A stretch of DNA of 13,925 bases from NCBI GenBank assembly GCA_023391775.1, contig JAEWAG010000417.1, positions 1 through 13,925 on the forward strand, given 5' to 3'. Each line of letters begins with the position of its first letter. Positions within the stretch are counted from its first letter, which is position 1. The position numbers and the translations under genes are program-made. The stretch is from Pseudomonadota bacterium (GTDB taxonomy: Bacteria; Pseudomonadota; Gammaproteobacteria; Xanthomonadales; Xanthomonadaceae). The notes beneath the pieces were generated by a model that worked only from the letters and a program-made list of their open reading frames with translations, made no database searches and had not been told where the DNA came from. Shown here one piece after another: positions 1 through 7,574 of this stretch.

Positions 1-1424
1 GCCTGGAAGGCAAGTACGTGGTCACCCTGCTCAACACCACCGGCCAGCCGCCGTTGGCCTACCTGAGCGACCGCGAGTCCCGCCGCCGCATCCACGAGGC
101 CTCGGTCAACCGCGGCGCGCGTGGCAACGAGTTCGACAACACCACCATCGTCGCCCGGGTCATGAAGCTGCGCGCGGAGCGCGCCGCGATGCTGGGCTAC
201 CCGGACCATGCCACCTTCTCGCTGGAGGAGTCGACCGCCAAGACCCCGAAGGCGGTCAACGACATGCTGGCCAAGCTGGCCCCGGCCGCCGTGGCCAACG
301 CCAGGCGCGAGGCCGCCGAGCTGCAGAAGATGATCGACGCCGAGCAGGCCGCCAAGGGCGAGCCGAGCTTCAAGCTCGAGCCGTGGGACTGGGCCTACTA
401 CACCGAGAAGGTGCGCAAGGCCACCTACGACTTCGACGAGTCGCAGCTCAAGCCGTACCTGGAGATGAAGAACGTGCTGGAGAACGGCGTGTTCTTCGCC
501 GCGACCGAGCTGTACGGCATCACCTTCAAGGAGCGTACCGACCTGCCGAAGTACCACGAGGACACCTGGGTCTACGATGTCTTCGATGCCGACGGCAGCC
601 AGCTGGCCATCTTCATCTTCGACCCGTACGCGCGCAGCTCCAAGCGCGGCGGTGCCTGGATGAACTCCTACGTCAGCCAGAACAAGCTGCGTGGCACCAA
701 GCCGGTGGTGGCCAACCACCAGAACATTACCAAGCCGGCCAGCGGCCCGACCCTGCTGACCTGGGACGAGGTGACCACGATGTTCCACGAGTTCGGCCAC
801 GCCCTGCATGGCATGTTCTCGGACGTGACCTACCCGTACTTCAGTGGCACCTCCGTGCCGCGTGACTTCGTCGAGTTCCCGTCGCAGGTCAACGAGTTGT
901 GGGCCGACTGGCCGTCGGTGCTGGCCAACTACGCCAAACACCACGAAACCGGCGAGCCGATGCCGCAGGAGCTGCTGGACAAGGTGCTGGCGACGGCCAC
1001 CTTCAACCAGGGCTTCGCCACCACCGAGTACCTGGGCGCGGCCATGCTCGACCAGCGCTGGCACCAGATCGGCGCCGACAAGGTGCCGTCGGCCGATGGC
1101 GTGATGAAGTTCGAGGCCGATGCGCTGGCCGCCGACGGCATCGCCTACGCGCCGGTGCCGCCGCGTTACCGCACCCCGTACTTCAGCCACATCATGGGCG
1201 GCTACTCGGCCGGCTACTACGCCTACATCTGGTCGGAGGTGCTGGACGCCAACACCCAGGAGTGGATGCTGAAGAACGGCGGCCTGAAGCGCGAGAACGG
1301 CGACCACTTCCGCGCCACCCTGCTCTCCCGTGGCGGTACCCGCGACGCGCTGGACCTGTTCCGCGACTTCGCCGGCCACGAGCCGCGTATCGAGCCCCTG
1401 CTGAAGAAGCGCGGCCTCGACTGA
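1..1424 (+). CDS. dcp: Peptidyl-dipeptidase Dcp (M3 metallopeptidase), 5'-truncated
   Basis: The reading frame is open from base 3 to the TGA at 1424, so the start lies upstream of the window and about 473 C-terminal residues are present. Full-length Dcp proteins are near 700 residues. The zinc motif HEFGH is at 786-800. The third ligand is the Glu of DFVEFPSQ (codon 873-875), exactly 29 residues after the first His, as in M3 peptidases. The C-terminal signature with FSHIMGGYSAGYYAYIW, which helps shape the substrate pocket in this family, lies near 1180-1230. By family knowledge the enzyme removes dipeptides from the C-termini of oligopeptides, in cytoplasm or periplasm. The signal peptide region is outside the window, so location cannot be judged. 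A strong terminator follows 12 nt after the stop. Oligopeptidase A (PrlC) is the close alternative, but the sequence around the active site reads more like Dcp. Confidence 0.93.
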   Translation, partial: LEGKYVVTLLNTTGQPPLAYLSDRESRRRIHEASVNRGARGNEFDNTTIVARVMKLRAERAAMLGYPDHATFSLEESTAKTPKAVNDMLAKLAPAAVANARREAAELQKMIDAEQAAKGEPSFKLEPWDWAYYTEKVRKATYDFDESQLKPYLEMKNVLENGVFFAATELYGITFKERTDLPKYHEDTWVYDVFDADGSQLAIFIFDPYARSSKRGGAWMNSYVSQNKLRGTKPVVANHQNITKPASGPTLLTWDEVTTMFHEFGHALHGMFSDVTYPYFSGTSVPRDFVEFPSQVNELWADWPSVLANYAKHHETGEPMPQELLDKVLATATFNQGFATTEYLGAAMLDQRWHQIGADKVPSADGVMKFEADALAADGIAYAPVPPRYRTPYFSHIMGGYSAGYYAYIWSEVLDANTQEWMLKNGGLKRENGDHFRATLLSRGGTRDALDLFRDFAGHEPRIEPLLKKRGLD

Positions 1425-1435
1425 CCTGCTGCACG

Positions 1436-1466
1436 AAGACGCCACCTCCGGGTGGCGTCTTTTTTT
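1436..1466 (+). terminator. Rho-independent terminator of dcp
   Basis: An 11-bp perfect stem (AAGACGCCACC, 1436-1446, with GGTGGCGTCTT, 1451-1461) closes on a TCCG tetraloop and runs into seven consecutive T (1460-1466). It starts 11 nt after the dcp stop codon. It is a canonical intrinsic terminator for the plus strand. On the minus strand the hairpin is followed by TCTTCG, so it would act only weakly on transcripts coming from cfa. Confidence 0.95.
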
Positions 1467-1475
1467 GTGCGCCGG

Positions 1476-1521
1476 TTTTCCACAATCGGTGTGGATGAAA
1501 CCCGAGCCAAGCTGTGGATAA
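1476..1521. promoter_or_regulatory. Cluster of three DnaA-box-like nonamers
   Basis: Three 9-mers resemble the DnaA box TTATCCACA. TTTTCCACA (1476-1484, plus) has one mismatch. TGTGGATGA (1490-1498) reads TCATCCACA on the minus strand, one mismatch. TGTGGATAA (1513-1521) reads TTATCCACA on the minus strand, an exact match. They lie within 46 bp of the convergent dcp/cfa gap, just past the terminator. The first two form a dyad, CCACA-ATCGG-TGTGG. These A/T-rich nonamers are unexpected in such GC-rich DNA. DnaA binding is inferred. Confidence 0.5.
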
Positions 1522-1582
1522 GCGCCGGAAACGCCGCAGCGGCGGGGCTGTCAAGATGGTTGGCCAAATTTTCGCCACATCC

Positions 1583-2704
1583 TCAGCGCGGTACCAGCAC
1601 ACCTCCGGGAATGCCCTCCGGCGACAGCAGCACCTGCCACAACTGTGCGCGGCGGCTGCGGAAGCTGGCCATCGACCCGGCCAGATAGAACCGCCACATC
1701 CGACGGAAGCGCTCGTCGTAGCGCGCATCCAGGGAATCCCACGCCGACTCGATGTTGCGCCGCCAGGCCTGCAGGGTGAGGTCGTAATCGGTGCCGAAGT
1801 TGTGCCAGTCCTCGATCACGAACAACCCCTCGCTGGCGGCGGTGAGCTGTGCGGCTGACGGCAGCATCGAATTGGGGAAGATGTAGCGTGCGATCCACGG
1901 GTCCGTGCGCTGCACCGAGACATTGCTGCCGATGCCGTGCAGCAGGAACAGGCCGTGTGGTGGCAGACATCGGCGCACCACCTCGAAGTACGGGCGATAG
2001 TTGCGCACGCCGACGTGCTCGAACATGCCGATCGAGAACGCCGCGTCGAAACGCTCGTCAAGGTCGCGATAGTCCTGCAGCCGGATCTCCAGCGGCAGCC
2101 CCGCGCACAGCCTGCGCGCGTAGTCGGCCTGCTCGGCGGAGATGGTCACGCCGACGCCGCTCACCCCGTAGCGTTCTGCGGCGAACTTGAGCGCCTCGCC
2201 CCAGCCGCAGCCGATATCGAGCACGCGCATGCCCGGGCGCAGGCCCAGCTTGCGGCAGACCAGGTCCAGCTTGGCTTCCTGCGCCGCATCCAGGTCCCCG
2301 GCCTCGCGCCAGTAGCCGCAGCTGTAGACCAGGCGACGGCCCAGCATCGCCGCGTACAGGTCGTTGCCGAGGTCGTAATGGCGGCGGCCCACCTCGCCAC
2401 TGCGTCCGCGGCTCTGCGGATTGGTCAGCCGCGCGACCAGCACATCGCGCAGCGCGGCGATCCCCTGCACGCGCTCGCCAAGGCGTGCCTGGATCAGGCG
2501 CAGCAGCAGGCCATCCAGGGAGCCGGTGTCCCACCAGCCGTCCATGTAGGACTCGCCCAGGCCAAGCGAGCCCTGCGCCAGCAGGCGCACCCACAAGCGA
2601 TCGTCGCGTGGCTGCAGGTCCCAGTCGCGATTCCCGCCGATGCGCACATCCGCCTCGGCAAGCAGCGCCTCGACCCGACGCCTCGCAAGGGGGACATGCC
2701 CCAT
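1583..2704 (-). CDS. cfa: Cyclopropane-fatty-acyl-phospholipid synthase
   Basis: This 373-residue protein matches the usual Cfa length (about 380). It transfers a methylene group from S-adenosylmethionine to the double bond of unsaturated acyl chains in membrane phospholipids, which toughens the membrane in stationary phase or acid. Residues 110-117 (HYDLGNDLY region), the SAM-binding VLDIGCGWG (161-169) and the residues equivalent to the E. coli active site are all present: Cys129 in YSCGYW, Glu229 in MFEHVG, His256 in LLHGIGS and Tyr307 in HNFGTDYD. An intact active enzyme is therefore expected. The ATG start is preceded by AGGAGG, which overlaps the TAG stop of the upstream lipoprotein gene (TAGGAGG, gap 9 nt), so the two are very probably co-transcribed and translationally linked. 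No intrinsic terminator is evident after its stop. Confidence 0.95.
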   Translation of the reverse strand: MGHVPLARRRVEALLAEADVRIGGNRDWDLQPRDDRLWVRLLAQGSLGLGESYMDGWWDTGSLDGLLLRLIQARLGERVQGIAALRDVLVARLTNPQSRGRSGEVGRRHYDLGNDLYAAMLGRRLVYSCGYWREAGDLDAAQEAKLDLVCRKLGLRPGMRVLDIGCGWGEALKFAAERYGVSGVGVTISAEQADYARRLCAGLPLEIRLQDYRDLDERFDAAFSIGMFEHVGVRNYRPYFEVVRRCLPPHGLFLLHGIGSNVSVQRTDPWIARYIFPNSMLPSAAQLTAASEGLFVIEDWHNFGTDYDLTLQAWRRNIESAWDSLDARYDERFRRMWRFYLAGSMASFRSRRAQLWQVLLSPEGIPGGVLVPR

Positions 2705-2713
2705 GCGCGCCTC

Positions 2714-3541
2714 CTACTGCACGAACAGCGTCCGGTACTCCCCGGCCACGTAAGGCAGCAAGCGTGCGGCCGGCACCTCGGCGTACTGTACCCCGTCCGC
2801 GTACGGACCGACCTGGTACGGCGGGAACACGAAGCGCAGGGCACCGATCCGGCCGTCGGGCGCGGCCACCGGCTCGAACTGGGCGAAGTTCGCCGGCTCC
2901 GGGCCGGTGCCCTCGTCAATCATCCGCAGCGCCGAGCCGAGCAGGCGCTGGCGGTCGTCCGCCTCCAGCGCGGCGTCGCCAGCACGGACCTGGGCGGCTG
3001 CGCCGAGCTGCTCGGCTACCTGCGCCGCCACGGCGTCCCAGCCATCGGCGCCGGGGATAAGCCGCTCGGCCGTCAGCATCTCGTCTCGTCCGGGCAACCA
3101 GACAAAGCGCACGACCAGGGGTTGGCCGTGGGCCCCGCCGGTGTAGAGGCTGCCGTCGCCGGCCACCGCCACCAGCTGCGGGGTCTGCATCAGGATGCGG
3201 AAACCGAGCGACAGGTCGTACGGGATCGCAGGCGGCTCTTCCAGCGACATCGCCGCCTGGACCAGCTCCTCGCGCGCGGCCTGGGCGTAATCGTGCATGG
3301 CCCTGGCCAGCCCCGGATAAGCGGCTGCGCTGGGCGGATAGCTGATTCCCACCAGGTAGCGCTCGGTGCGCTCCATGACATCTTCCAGGGTGACCGGCGC
3401 CCCGGCAGCCGTGCCTGGTGCGCCGGCGGCACTTTCCGGGGGATGCCCCTCGGCCGGGGCAGGAGCATTGGAAGGAGAACGGTCGCTGCATGCGCTGACC
3501 GCCAGCGCGGCGAAGAGGACGATCCAGGTCCGGGGTTTCAT
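2714..3541 (-). CDS. DUF4163/DUF3298-type lipoprotein
   Basis: A 275-residue protein starting MKPRTWIVLF, with a lipoprotein signal ending VSAC (Cys18) and then a low-complexity Pro/Ala/Ser/Gly linker to about residue 48. The folded part carries YTGGAHG (133-139) and FPPYQVGPYADG (239-250) followed by a VPAARLLPYV stretch. This arrangement is characteristic of the DUF4163 plus DUF3298 pair seen in RsiV- and PdaC-like envelope proteins. Lysozyme sensing by RsiV is known for that relative, but no such role is shown here. The ATG at 3541 was preferred over a longer frame because it gives the lipobox and is preceded by AAGGAAA. The Asp18+ position is SDRSP: Ser rather than Asp follows the Cys, so Lol-dependent export to the outer membrane is plausible. 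It lies 9 nt upstream of cfa and 41 nt downstream of a GNAT gene. Confidence 0.82.
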   Translation of the reverse strand: MKPRTWIVLFAALAVSACSDRSPSNAPAPAEGHPPESAAGAPGTAAGAPVTLEDVMERTERYLVGISYPPSAAAYPGLARAMHDYAQAAREELVQAAMSLEEPPAIPYDLSLGFRILMQTPQLVAVAGDGSLYTGGAHGQPLVVRFVWLPGRDEMLTAERLIPGADGWDAVAAQVAEQLGAAAQVRAGDAALEADDRQRLLGSALRMIDEGTGPEPANFAQFEPVAAPDGRIGALRFVFPPYQVGPYADGVQYAEVPAARLLPYVAGEYRTLFVQ

Positions 3542-3582
3542 GCACTTTCCTTGGAAGCAGTGGCGCGGTGTTCCGTGTTGCA

Positions 3583-3876
3583 TCAGCCGGCGAGGGTGTC
3601 GGCGAATTCCGGGTGGCGCGAGACCCACACCGCCGCGTACGAGCAGGCGGGCACCACCTTCCAGTGGTTCTCACGCGCATGCTCGAAAGCGGCCTGCACC
3701 AGCCGGCCGGCAAAGCCGCGCCCGCCGATCGCCTGCGGTACCCAGGTGTGGTCGATCACCATCAGCCGTCCTTCCCGGCGATAGGTCAGCTCGGCCTGGT
3801 GCCCATCCAGCTCGAAGTGGAAGCGGTGGGTGGCGGCATCGTGGAGGATGGTCGGAGCGGGCAATGCATCATTCAT
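3583..3876 (-). CDS. Small GNAT-like N-acetyltransferase (YjdJ/COG2388 type)
   Basis: A 97-residue protein of the minimal GNAT-like family (Acetyltransf_CG, YjdJ-like). Recognisable parts are an N-terminal strand segment FHFELDGHQAELTYRREG, the acetyl-CoA-binding turn VPQAIGGRGFAGRLV (46-60) and the C-terminal VVPACSYAAVWVSRHPEF (74-91). Members are about 90-100 residues; their substrates are mostly unknown. I chose the ATG at 3876 for that length. An in-frame ATG at 3909 would add 11 residues (MTLLNGHPATV), and neither start has a convincing Shine-Dalgarno, so the start is uncertain. It is the first gene of the cluster GNAT, lipoprotein, cfa. The promoter should lie in 3877-4010, shared with the divergent small gene, where the DNA around 3961-3985 is distinctly less GC-rich. 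I could not assign boxes with confidence. Confidence 0.82.
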   Translation of the reverse strand: MNDALPAPTILHDAATHRFHFELDGHQAELTYRREGRLMVIDHTWVPQAIGGRGFAGRLVQAAFEHARENHWKVVPACSYAAVWVSRHPEFADTLAG

Positions 3877-4010
3877 GACAGTGGCGGGATGACCATTCAG
3901 CAATGTCATGTTGCGGCGGCGCCGGAGAAGCCGACGTGAGGGCCGCCATTGCACTGGGCCATCGATCGGGTTTATTCATACATGTGAAGCCGGTGCTGAC
4001 GGATTCAGAC

Positions 4011-4175
4011 ATGGGTATACAGACCGACCACCCCCTGCGCTGGGATGAGACCGAGGCCTCCCTGCTGGAAGGCCTCTGCCAGATGGCGCTGGAGGGGCGT
4101 ACCGAAAGCTCCGAGTACCGGCAGCTGGCGATGGAGATCTACCAGCGGCTGGTGGCGGCCTACACCGCCCGCTGA
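4011..4175 (+). CDS. Small hypothetical protein (54 aa)
   Basis: I do not recognise this protein. It begins MGIQTDHPLRWDETEASLLE and is mostly helical and acidic in appearance, with no membrane segment or cysteine motif. Its codons have the strong G/C third-position preference of the neighbouring genes throughout 4011-4175. The in-frame extension upstream to an ATG at 3903 uses rare-looking codons (TCA, TGT, AGG, CGA, TTA, ATA). That contrast favours the start at 4011, where a weak GGA sits 7 nt ahead. It is transcribed divergently from the GNAT gene and convergently with the histone-like gene. After its stop, a 6-bp hairpin (4184-4200, CGGCGC/GCGCCG) without a T tract may mark the transcript end. 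Confidence 0.55.
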   Translation: MGIQTDHPLRWDETEASLLEGLCQMALEGRTESSEYRQLAMEIYQRLVAAYTAR

Positions 4176-4211
4176 GCACCGGCCGGCGCCACACGCGCCG
4201 CGTCGGGCTGG

Positions 4212-5213
4212 TCAGCGCTGGTCACGCCGTCGCTGGGTGCGCCGGTCCTGGGTGCTGGCGCTGCCCTGGATCGCCCGGGTCCGCGCCTCGCCCAGATGCA
4301 GCTCCTGCTGCTTTGCGGCGGCTTCCGGGGACTGGGCGGTTGCCGCGGGGGTGGGCGCCGCCTGCGCTGAAGCGCCCTCCAGCAGCCTCCACGCCGGCAC
4401 CTGGCGCGCCTGCTCGTTGCGCGCGGCCAGCAGTTCCTGGGTGCGCTGCAGCGCCTGCTCCGGCGTGGGCCGGCTCGGCTTGCCGGCGCTTTTGCGGGTT
4501 GTCCTGGCGACGGTGGCCTGCTTGGTCGGCGTGCGCGCCTTCGATGCCTTCTTCGCCTCAGCTGTCGCGGTTGCAGACTTCTGGCCGGCAGTCTTCCGGG
4601 GCGCCTTCGTGGCCGAAGCCGTCCTGCCAGACGCGACCTTCCGCGTCGCAACCTTTCCGGTCGGCGATTTCCTTGCCGCGGTGCTCTTTGCGGGGGTCTT
4701 CCTTGCCGCAGCCTTCTTCGCGACAACTTTTTTCGCTGCAGCCGTCTTGACCGTGGCCTTCTTTGCCGCGGTCTTCTTTACCGGGGCCTTGCGGGCGCTG
4801 CCGCTGTCCGATGCGCTGCTGTTCGTGGCAGGCGCGCGGGTCGCCGACTTCCTGGTCGCCGCCTTCTTCGCTGCGCGGGCCGGTGCAGCGGACTTCCTGG
4901 CTGCGGTCTTCCGCGTGGCGGTGGCTTTGCGCGCGGCCGCTCCCGTGGTCTTCTTCGCCGCAGCCTTGCGGGCGGTCGTCTTTGCGCCGGTCTTTTCCGC
5001 CGCAGAGCTCGCGCCAGTGCCGGCCTTTGGAGCTCTGCCGCGGGACGTACCCGCCGCTGCCTTCCTGGTGACCGACTTGGTCGCCTTTTCAGCCTTGCCG
5101 GCCGTGTCGGAAGTTGCGCGCCTTGCACCGTTTCCGGTGCCTTTGCCGCGGGTGCCTGCCTTGCCCGAACCGGTGGTTCCGGCCCCGGTGGAAGTGGTCT
5201 TCCGGGTCGCCAT
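4212..5213 (-). CDS. Histone H1-like/AlgP-like Lys-Ala-Arg-rich DNA-binding protein
   Basis: A 333-residue, strongly basic low-complexity protein. Residues 1 to about 250 are built from irregular repeats of the ATRK, AAKK and PAKS kind, like the C-terminal tail of eukaryotic histone H1 and P. aeruginosa AlgP (AlgR3). Such proteins bind DNA non-specifically and affect nucleoid compaction and gene expression. From about residue 250 the character changes: RPTPEQALQRTQELLAARNE looks like an amphipathic helix, followed by QVPAWRLLEGA and a Gln/Ala-rich tail ending in basic residues. That C-terminal part may be a separate module. The ATG has a good GGAGG 5 nt ahead. It is 72 nt downstream of the rhomboid gene on the same strand, so it could be read from the POT-rhomboid transcript or from its own promoter. 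Repeat number in such genes often varies between strains. Confidence 0.8.
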   Translation of the reverse strand: MATRKTTSTGAGTTGSGKAGTRGKGTGNGARRATSDTAGKAEKATKSVTRKAAAGTSRGRAPKAGTGASSAAEKTGAKTTARKAAAKKTTGAAARKATATRKTAARKSAAPARAAKKAATRKSATRAPATNSSASDSGSARKAPVKKTAAKKATVKTAAAKKVVAKKAAARKTPAKSTAARKSPTGKVATRKVASGRTASATKAPRKTAGQKSATATAEAKKASKARTPTKQATVARTTRKSAGKPSRPTPEQALQRTQELLAARNEQARQVPAWRLLEGASAQAAPTPAATAQSPEAAAKQQELHLGEARTRAIQGSASTQDRRTQRRRDQR

Positions 5214-5285
5214 GGGTGCCTCCGTCGCTGGGGTGAACCCCGGCAGGCTGGCACGCCGGACATGCAGGACGGGTGAGCGCGGCCC

Positions 5286-5903
5286 TCAGAGGAAGCTGGG
5301 ATTCAACAGCTGGTGCCAGAATATCTGCAGCACCCGCGGCTCCATCGCGACCATGAAAAGCACGCCGTAGGCGGCGCCCGCCAGGTGCGCGCTGTGGTTG
5401 ATGTTGTCGCCGCCACGGCGATCCATCCAGATGCTGTAACCGACGTAGAACACGGCGTAGAGGATGGCCGGCGCCGGGATGAACAGCACCAGGATGATCG
5501 TCCACGGCAGCACCATGATGAAGGCGAACAACACCGCCGACACCGCGCCGGATGCGCCCAGGCTCAGGTAGCGCGGGTCGTCGCGGTTCTTCAGGTAGCT
5601 CGGCAGGATCGCCACCACGATCGCCGACAGGTAGAACAGCGGGAACGTCAGCCAGCTCCCGGTCACCTGCAGCATCAACCGCTCGATCTCGCGGCCGAAG
5701 AAGAACAGCGTGACCATGTTGAACAGCAGGTGCGGGAAATCCGCATGCAGGAAGCCGTGGGTGACCAGGCGCCAGTATTCCCGCCCGCGGGCGATGGCCG
5801 GCGGCCACAGGATCAGCCGGTCCAGCAGGCGGCGATCGCTGAAGGCGCGCCAGGACAGCAGCGCGGTGATGGCGATCAGTGCGAGGGTTACGGGATATTC
5901 CAT
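5286..5903 (-). CDS. Rhomboid family intramembrane serine protease
   Basis: A 205-residue membrane protein with about six hydrophobic segments, the size of a minimal bacterial rhomboid. The catalytic Ser is Ser118 in LGASGAVSA. The His partner is His173 in NHSAHLAGAAYG. The oxyanion-site motif H-x3-N is present as His58 and Asn62 in HLLFNM, preceded by the usual HGFLHADF. All residues needed for cleavage of transmembrane helices are therefore in place. Natural substrates of most bacterial rhomboids are unknown, and none can be named here. The ATG at 5903 is only 2 nt beyond the TGA of the POT transporter gene (TGACGATG), with no clear Shine-Dalgarno of its own, which suggests translational coupling. 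A longer in-frame extension upstream runs through the POT coding region and was rejected. Confidence 0.93.
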   Translation of the reverse strand: MEYPVTLALIAITALLSWRAFSDRRLLDRLILWPPAIARGREYWRLVTHGFLHADFPHLLFNMVTLFFFGREIERLMLQVTGSWLTFPLFYLSAIVVAILPSYLKNRDDPRYLSLGASGAVSAVLFAFIMVLPWTIILVLFIPAPAILYAVFYVGYSIWMDRRGGDNINHSAHLAGAAYGVLFMVAMEPRVLQIFWHQLLNPSFL

Positions 5904-5905
5904 CG

Positions 5906-7462
5906 TCAGGCCGCCGCGCGGTAGTTGTCGACCATCCGGTAACGCCTTGCGTACAGGCCGAAGGCCATGGCCGCAAGGAACGCGAAGATGGCGAAGAAGA
6001 ACATCAGGAACGCGGCCTCGCTTAGCCCGGTGCTGGCGATCTTCTCGGTGACCGTGCCATTGCGCACCGCGGCGTTGGACAGCAGCACCCACAGGTTGCC
6101 GATGGTGGTGGTCAGGTTCCAGAAGCTCATCACCACGCCCTTCATCGCCTGCGGCGCCTGGCTGTAGGCGAACTCAAGGCCGGTGGCCGAGACCAGCACC
6201 TCGCCGAAGGTCAGCAGCGCGTAGGGCAGGATCTGCCAGGCGATGGACATCGGGTTGCCGCCATCCATCATCACCTGGATGCCACCGACCACCACCCAGG
6301 CCAGGCCGGAGAAGGCGATGCCGGCGGTCATCCGTCGCAGCGCGGTCGGCTCCCAGCCGAAGCGCCGCAGCGCCGGGTACAGCACCAGGTTGTTGAACGG
6401 GATCAGGATCATCACCAGCGCCGGGTTCAGCGCCTGCATCTGCGAGGCGGTGAACCAGTCGGGCATGGTCATCTGCTGGCCCTGCAGCACCCAGGTCGAG
6501 GCCTTCTGGTCGAACAGCGAGAAGAACGGCGTGGTCAGGGCGAAGATCACCAGCACGCGCAGCACCGACCGCACGCCCTCGACCGCCTCGTCCGGGTGGG
6601 CGCCGCGGGCGCGGTCGAGCTGCAGCATGGTGCCGCCACCGATGCCGGCCAGCGCCAGCACCAGGGCGATACACAGGCAGATCACGATGCCCAGGGTCGG
6701 CACCAGCAGCAGCGAGGCCGCGGCGGCGGCCAGGCCGATGGCCGCGATCCACAACCCCGGCCGGCCCTGCCCCGGCGCCTGCGCGAACAGGGCGGTACGC
6801 ACCACGTTGCCGAAGGAGTTCGGGTCCTTCGGCGGCAGCGGCACCAGCACGTAGCGCTTGCGCCCCATCCAGAACACGAAGGTGGCGATGAACATCAGCA
6901 CGCCGGGGATGCCGAAGGCCCACGACGGGCCCAGGTTCTTCAGCGCCAGCGGGATCAGCAGCGAGGCGAACAGCGAGCCGATGTTGATGATCCAGTAGAA
7001 CGCGGCCAACACGACCCGGGCCAGGTGCTTGTTCGACTGGTCGAACTGGTCACCCATGAACGAGGCCACCAGCGGCTTGATGCCGCCGGCGCCAAGCGCG
7101 ATCAGGCCCAGCCCCAGGAAGAACCCCTGGCGGCTGTCCTCGAACAGCGCCAGGCAGGCGTGGCCGGCGCAATACACCAGCGAGAACCAGAGGATGGTGT
7201 GGTACTTGCCGAAGAAGCGGTCGGCCAGCCAGCCACCGAGCAGCGGGAAGAAATACACGCCGATCATGAAGCTGTGCATGATGTCCTTGGCCTCGGATGC
7301 ACGGCCCTCGGCGGTCATCTCCTGCAGCAGCAGCGAGGTGATCAGGAACTGCACCAGGATGTTGCGCATGCCGTAGAAGCTGAAGCGCTCGCATGCCTCG
7401 TTGCCGATGATGTAGCTGATCTGGTGCGGCATGCGCCCCTGGCCGGCGGTGGTGGTGCTCAT
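5906..7462 (-). CDS. Proton-dependent oligopeptide transporter (POT/PTR2 family)
   Basis: A 518-residue major-facilitator protein of the POT family, which imports di- and tripeptides with protons. Diagnostic motifs are the ExxER proton-coupling motif (Glu22, Glu25, Arg26 in NEACERFSFYG), GGWLADRFFGKY in the first cytoplasmic loop (76-87), GAGGIKPLVASFMGDQF (124-140) and the PTR2 signature FYWIINIGS (155-163). About 12-14 hydrophobic helices follow through to RRYRMVDNYRAAA. The start is taken as ATG 7462 (MSTTTAGQGR). ATG 7432 (MPHQISY) has the better AGGGG and remains possible, as does a TTG at 7480. It diverges from pfpI and leads a probable operon with the rhomboid gene. Transport of peptides released by peptidases such as Dcp is a plausible role but not shown by the sequence. 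Confidence 0.95.
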   Translation of the reverse strand: MSTTTAGQGRMPHQISYIIGNEACERFSFYGMRNILVQFLITSLLLQEMTAEGRASEAKDIMHSFMIGVYFFPLLGGWLADRFFGKYHTILWFSLVYCAGHACLALFEDSRQGFFLGLGLIALGAGGIKPLVASFMGDQFDQSNKHLARVVLAAFYWIINIGSLFASLLIPLALKNLGPSWAFGIPGVLMFIATFVFWMGRKRYVLVPLPPKDPNSFGNVVRTALFAQAPGQGRPGLWIAAIGLAAAAASLLLVPTLGIVICLCIALVLALAGIGGGTMLQLDRARGAHPDEAVEGVRSVLRVLVIFALTTPFFSLFDQKASTWVLQGQQMTMPDWFTASQMQALNPALVMILIPFNNLVLYPALRRFGWEPTALRRMTAGIAFSGLAWVVVGGIQVMMDGGNPMSIAWQILPYALLTFGEVLVSATGLEFAYSQAPQAMKGVVMSFWNLTTTIGNLWVLLSNAAVRNGTVTEKIASTGLSEAAFLMFFFAIFAFLAAMAFGLYARRYRMVDNYRAAA

Positions 7463-7574
7463 CCTGGATGACCGTCGCAAAAGAAACAGAGGTTACCCGA
7501 TAGGCCGCCCGCGCCGGTACCGGATCCCCCGCTTCCAGGCCGCCCTGCCGTCGCTCCACTTAATGAATCGACCA

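Noticed and set aside
1937-3784. A 615-codon open frame on the plus strand
   Set aside because: It lies antisense to cfa, the lipoprotein and the GNAT gene, all of which have strong family motifs. Its translation is rich in Gln/His/Arg/Ala without any recognisable domain, as expected for a GC-rich shadow frame.
3951-3985. A possible sigma-70 promoter (TTGCAC, 17 nt, then the TTTATTCATAC area) for the small gene at 4011
   Set aside because: The -35 matches only three of six positions and no -10 hexamer fits well. The region is merely less GC-rich.
4045-5370. A 441-codon plus-strand frame with phenylalanine/alanine/valine-rich, membrane-like repeats
   Set aside because: It is the complement of the Lys/Ala/Arg codons of the histone-like gene, which turn into Phe/Leu/Ala/Val codons on the other strand. 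The opposite strand has the good Shine-Dalgarno and a known protein type.
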